Part shown: positions 16,183-19,063 of the stretch, piece after piece
Layout of the letters: each line of letters starts with the position of its first letter
Numbering within the stretch: the stretch's first letter is position 1
Origin: Fidelibacterota bacterium
GTDB taxonomy: Bacteria; Marinisomatota; Marinisomatia; Marinisomatales; UBA1611
DNA: 19,063 bases
Assembly: GCA_002694025.1 (NCBI GenBank)
Contig: NZKX01000051.1
Location: forward strand, 1-19,063
Direction: 5' to 3'
Program-made: the position numbers and the translations under genes
The notes under the pieces: generated by a model
What the model saw: the letters and a program-made list of their open reading frames with translations, nothing else
Told to the model about the DNA's origin: nothing
The model's database searches: none

Positions 16183-16618
16183 ATATAGCTCCACCAAATA
16201 GTATGATAATTGCAAGTTTCACCAATACTGCGGTTAATATTACAACAGATATAGTTCTTATAACCCCTTGCCGATCCATCCAATTTGCAATCAGGCCAGG
16301 TATAATGTTACCTATTACTGCTAATGAAGTATCATCGAGTGTGAAAAAAATAAAGTTCCTTGATAAAAAACCAAAAAAGAATCCTAGTATCAGTGCCAAA
16401 ACAATTCTACGTTTTCCATATAAAAACACTTTTTTTGATAAAATCCGTATAATGACCCAAACAATTATAGCTACTAATAACGTAATAATTACTTGAATGG
16501 GTTGGTGCAAGTATAAAGCCATATAGCCAGGAACAATGATACCGCCTGCCGTAACCCCCAAGGTTTCAGATAAAAGGAGACTTAAAACAATTCCAAGCCC
16601 TACAGTGACTTCATCCAT
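16169..16618 (-). CDS. pgsC: Poly-gamma-glutamate biosynthesis membrane protein PgsC/CapC
   Basis: The 149-residue product is an almost wholly hydrophobic membrane protein of the size of PgsC/CapC. It begins MDEVTVGLGIVLSLLLSETLGVTAGGIIVPGY; the acidic start and the S-E-T-x-G-x-x-x-G-G-x-(I/V)-V-P-G-Y block are the hallmark of this family. About four to five membrane segments follow (roughly 5-30, 40-60, 70-90, 98-112, 118-146), with a basic cytoplasmic loop around residues 60-70 (RILSKKVFLYGKRR). PgsC works with the PgsB ligase to polymerise glutamate through its gamma-carboxyl group and is thought to form the membrane part of the synthase. The start overlaps the pgsB stop by 8 bases (ATGGATGA), the usual coupling for these two subunits. 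Confidence 0.92.
   Translation of the reverse strand: MDEVTVGLGIVLSLLLSETLGVTAGGIIVPGYMALYLHQPIQVIITLLVAIIVWVIIRILSKKVFLYGKRRIVLALILGFFFGFLSRNFIFFTLDDTSLAVIGNIIPGLIANWMDRQGVIRTISVVILTAVLVKLAIIILFGGAIFERL
16189..16195 (-). promoter_or_regulatory. Shine-Dalgarno sequence setting the TTG start of the pgsW-like gene
   Basis: On the minus strand GGTGGAG ends 6 bases before the TTG at 16182. It lies within the last codons of pgsC (Gly-Gly-Ala). No other candidate start for the pgsW-like gene has comparable complementarity to the 16S rRNA 3' end. Confidence 0.6.
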
Positions 16619-17795
16619 TATACTTTAACTTTGAAATTTTTTCTAATATCTCTTGACCAGCACCAACCTGATTTCCAATTGCATATACAAATGAATTATT
16701 AGGCAAATTTTTTAAATTCGATATAACATCCTCTAATGGGTTTTTTAATCCTATAATCTGGATACTAGTTTTTGGAGAATTTTGGTAAAATTCATTTACT
16801 ATATTTTGGATCTTATCACCGCGTATGAAAAAATAATCTGGTTTTATCTCTTTTAAAGTCAATTCAATCATTTGTTTTGTTCTCGAAGGACGATCATCTC
16901 TGGAGTTGAAAAAAATACAGGTGGTTTCTTTATTATTTACAAATCTATTTGATGCAAACTTCCATATTTGAAGAGTTGATACTGGATCATTTGCGGCCAT
17001 TCCATTTATAAAGCGAATCTTTTTCTTATCTATTTTTAAACTCCATGAAACGAGAGCACCAACGTCAGGTTGTACTTTATGCATTCCTTTTAGCGCAACT
17101 TCTCGACTTACACCAACTTTTTCACAAACATCTAAAGCGACAGCAATATTTGATGGATGCTCGATATATGAAAAACCCTCTAGTTCTCTTTTTTTAATAG
17201 ATGACTCATCTGATTGGATAAATGTAGTACCATTTTGTTCCGCAACTTCCTTTATAATTTCAGGCTTTTGATCTTCACCTGTTACTAATAAACTATTTAA
17301 GGGTATGGTATTGCAAAGTGAAAGTGCTACATCATCTTCTGTAGGTCCCATTTCATCAAGGTGATCTGGTCTTACATTTGTTAAAACCCCTATATGCGAT
17401 TTCACCATTTGATGTTCTGCTATCCACTGATATTGAGGCTGGACTGCCATGCATTCAATAACAACAGCATCTGGATTTTGTTTGGAAAAGTAGTTCAATA
17501 GTCTTACCTGCTCACCAATAGATGGAAGGCGTAGCCGATGAATGATACGGTCTTTTCCGTCAGAATCAATAACTCTTGGCGCAGTGCCTGTAGTTTTTGC
17601 AAATGTTTTAAGCCCTCCTTCTCTAAGGCCCGCTGCAATCAATCGAGTAACACTTGATTTACCTCTGGTTCCATTAACATGAATTCTCAAGGGAATACCA
17701 GAAAGTGATTTTAAATGAAATTGATATTCAAATAGGCCAGCCACGCACAATATAACAACTAAAAAACCCAGTACGATTAGGGGCGTTGTTATCAT
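16611..17795 (-). CDS. pgsB: Poly-gamma-glutamate synthase PgsB/CapB (Mur-ligase family)
   Basis: The 394-residue product has one N-terminal membrane anchor (about residues 5-24) and a Mur-ligase-type ATP-dependent amide ligase domain. The P-loop is VNGTRGKSS at residues 40-48 (Lys46), followed by the adenylate region KTTGTAPRVI. The VVIECMAVQP block at about 110-120 and TNVRPDHLDEMG at about 138-149 hold the expected metal/nucleotide Glu and the H-x-D/E motif. The C-terminal FVYAIGNQVGAGQEI segment is also typical of PgsB. The enzyme activates the gamma-carboxyl of glutamate as an acyl phosphate and extends poly-gamma-glutamate. It starts 22 bases after the stop of the dockerin protein and overlaps pgsC, so the synthase lies inside, not at the start of, the operon. 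No Shine-Dalgarno sequence is evident before the ATG. CapA/PgsA, the usual third component, is absent from the window. Confidence 0.94.
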   Translation of the reverse strand: MITTPLIVLGFLVVILCVAGLFEYQFHLKSLSGIPLRIHVNGTRGKSSVTRLIAAGLREGGLKTFAKTTGTAPRVIDSDGKDRIIHRLRLPSIGEQVRLLNYFSKQNPDAVVIECMAVQPQYQWIAEHQMVKSHIGVLTNVRPDHLDEMGPTEDDVALSLCNTIPLNSLLVTGEDQKPEIIKEVAEQNGTTFIQSDESSIKKRELEGFSYIEHPSNIAVALDVCEKVGVSREVALKGMHKVQPDVGALVSWSLKIDKKKIRFINGMAANDPVSTLQIWKFASNRFVNNKETTCIFFNSRDDRPSRTKQMIELTLKEIKPDYFFIRGDKIQNIVNEFYQNSPKTSIQIIGLKNPLEDVISNLKNLPNNSFVYAIGNQVGAGQEILEKISKLKYNG

Positions 17796-17817
17796 TTTGT
17801 GAAACTAAAAGTTTTGT

Positions 17818-19063
17818 TTATTGTACGTAACCCATGATTTGACGAATAAGAGATATAAGGTCCATTACATTAACCATGCCATCTCCATTGATATCGCCAA
17901 AAAAAGGATTAACTTGCCCTTCAATTCCTAAGTTATAGTCGACTAACAACATAAGATCATAGATGTCTACAATCTCATCATGGTTTAGGTCTCCCTCAAG
18001 TCTTATATCACTACCGCGAGTAGTAATAAGAATTGCTGTTTCATCTCCTAATTCCATTGCAGCTGGATGATAGGTATCATTGAAAGTATATTGAAGCCCT
18101 CTAGTCATGGTATGATCTTCTATTCCCACACTACAGTAATTACCATGAATTTGGTCCCAACTATATGACCCATAAGAAGTATTATTGAAATCCTTAAATT
18201 GCAAAAGAATTTCACCATCACCTGTAGGTGTTATGTAATAACTTGGATCATAAAGAACAGCCTGGAACGTTTCAGTTGAATTATTTTGATAGGTGCGCAC
18301 TTCTGACCATTCAACATAAAACTTTTTCTCAGTCTGATCATACCAAGTATAAACGCGACCTCCATTAGTAAGCTTTAAATCATCCCAGAAAACAGCGATC
18401 ATGGGCGATGGTCCTCCAACACCTGGAATCTGGTAATTACGAAAGGATTCCAAGCTTGTCTGCCCCATAGCAATCCATCCATTTGAGCATATACTGATTT
18501 GATCATAGTCTTGTCCATAGAATGTGAATGTAAATGGAAGATTAATAGTTTCTACATCATCTTGATTATTCCCACCATCAGTAAGAGAATTTAAATGTGT
18601 ACCAGGGCCGCCTTCTCTAGCATCAATTTCTACCCAATTATAGGTTGGAGCCAGCACGTAATTAATATCTTCATTATCATAAATATAATATCCGTAATCA
18701 TCAGGGCCTACAGGATCGTAAACAGTTGGAGTGCCAATTTGAATCGGCACAATTGAATTAGATGCGTACCCGTCAACGGTTTCCAGATTAATGATTAAAT
18801 GGGCTATTGTTCCAGGCAAGGTTTCTTCAAGAGTACTAATTTCATAATAATCATTACCATTAAAGGATTGTCCTCCTGAGCTAACAGAAGACCAAGCACC
18901 AGAATTATCAATAATTTCAACAAAAGGAGAGGCACAAGTAATGGTTCCAGTCACCAAGTTTGCATTGGTTGAACCCAAATTTTGTAATCCTATTTTTACA
19001 TAAGATGTCTGTCCAGGAGTTAAAATATCATTAGCTGAGCCTATCACATCGACATCATATGCA
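17818..19063 (-). CDS. C-terminal part of a large surface protein ending in a dockerin-type calcium domain
   Basis: The frame is open to the window edge (it reads AYDVDVIGSANDILTPGQ upstream of the GTG at 19047), so the N-terminus lies beyond 19063. The visible part begins with an Ig-like NPG-type region (about 18730-19063) of the kind that follows C25 domains. Next is a jelly-roll-like domain (about 18010-18720; PDDYGYYIYDNED, CSNGWIAMG, MIAVFWDDL, FYVEWSE) closely resembling one in the C25 protein of the same array. It ends with two dockerin-type loops, D-L-N-H-D-E-I-V-D-I-Y-D (17956-17991) and D-I-N-G-D-G-M-V-N-V-M-D (17860-17895), each followed by a hydrophobic helix. Unlike the other large secreted proteins here, no T9SS sorting domain follows. 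The missing N-terminus may be another C25 or other peptidase domain; that cannot be seen. pgsB follows after 22 bases. Confidence 0.85.
   Translation of the reverse strand, partial: AYDVDVIGSANDILTPGQTSYVKIGLQNLGSTNANLVTGTITCASPFVEIIDNSGAWSSVSSGGQSFNGNDYYEISTLEETLPGTIAHLIINLETVDGYASNSIVPIQIGTPTVYDPVGPDDYGYYIYDNEDINYVLAPTYNWVEIDAREGGPGTHLNSLTDGGNNQDDVETINLPFTFTFYGQDYDQISICSNGWIAMGQTSLESFRNYQIPGVGGPSPMIAVFWDDLKLTNGGRVYTWYDQTEKKFYVEWSEVRTYQNNSTETFQAVLYDPSYYITPTGDGEILLQFKDFNNTSYGSYSWDQIHGNYCSVGIEDHTMTRGLQYTFNDTYHPAAMELGDETAILITTRGSDIRLEGDLNHDEIVDIYDLMLLVDYNLGIEGQVNPFFGDINGDGMVNVMDLISLIRQIMGYVQ

Noticed and set aside
16183..16215. Longer N-terminus of the pgsW-like protein from the TTG at 16215
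   Set aside because: It would overlap pgsC by 47 bases, has no good ribosome site and adds residues that do not look like part of the membrane anchor; the TTG at 16182 has GGTGGAG 6 bases upstream.
16203..16496. + strand open frame opposite pgsC
   Set aside because: PgsC is strongly identified on the other strand; the antisense frame has no membrane or domain pattern of its own.
17818..17895. A T9SS sorting domain lost by frameshift after the dockerin loops
   Set aside because: Only 22 bases separate the dockerin-protein stop from pgsB, so there is no room for a remnant sorting domain; the gene appears to end naturally.
1..19063. CRISPR arrays, tRNA/rRNA genes, transposases or integration sites
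   Set aside because: No short regularly spaced DNA repeats, cloverleaf sequences, recombinase motifs or flanking direct repeats were found; the array appears to be ordinary chromosomal DNA.

Overview
The window is AT-rich and gene-dense. It looks like chromosome from a marine-type member of the FCB superphylum with a type IX secretion system (T9SS); Candidatus Neomarinimicrobiota (SAR406/Marinimicrobia) is my best guess. Four large secreted proteins end in a T9SS type A sorting domain (a YPNP-like turn, a LGQ/SGRKV-type strand, a WNG turn, then SSG-Y-F/L). This terminus, a gingipain-type (C25) peptidase, low GC and tightly overlapping genes fit that group. The assignment is inference; no rRNA or other marker gene is present.

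Layout. Bases 1-134 are a short non-coding leader with a perfect 11-bp inverted repeat. Bases 135-2495 (+ strand) hold three overlapping genes: a secreted or membrane-tethered protein of unknown function, a 35-residue single-membrane-span protein, and an MXAN_6640-type putative metalloprotease with a T9SS tail. The + strand genes converge, with a 7-bp gap, on a long minus-strand array that fills 2503-19063.

Read in its direction of transcription, the array runs: the C-terminal part of a surface protein ending in two dockerin-type calcium loops (cut by the window edge); pgsB and pgsC (poly-gamma-glutamate synthase); a pgsW-like poly-gamma-glutamate system protein; a two-repeat exported protein; an outer-membrane beta-barrel; a lipoprotein beta-propeller (LVIVD type); a 1004-residue T9SS protein built from about sixteen 55-residue repeats; an M14 zinc carboxypeptidase with a T9SS tail; a C25 gingipain-like protein with a T9SS tail; and a glutaredoxin. 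A strong intrinsic terminator follows, and then a coiled-coil gene. From the dockerin protein to the glutaredoxin no intergenic gap exceeds 35 bp and several starts overlap stops, so this is very probably one operon of more than 15 kb.

The central interpretation is that a poly-gamma-glutamate (PGA) synthase is hard-wired to an apparent envelope and export module (duplicated-domain exported protein, outer-membrane barrel, surface lipoprotein) and to a set of T9SS-delivered surface proteins. The usual PGA partner CapA/PgsA is not seen. A diderm PGA capsule or export system of this composition is the best candidate here for an undescribed system. The C25 protein carries Trp exactly where gingipains have the catalytic His. 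The predicted N-terminus of the 288-residue protein is encoded by the operon terminator hairpin itself.
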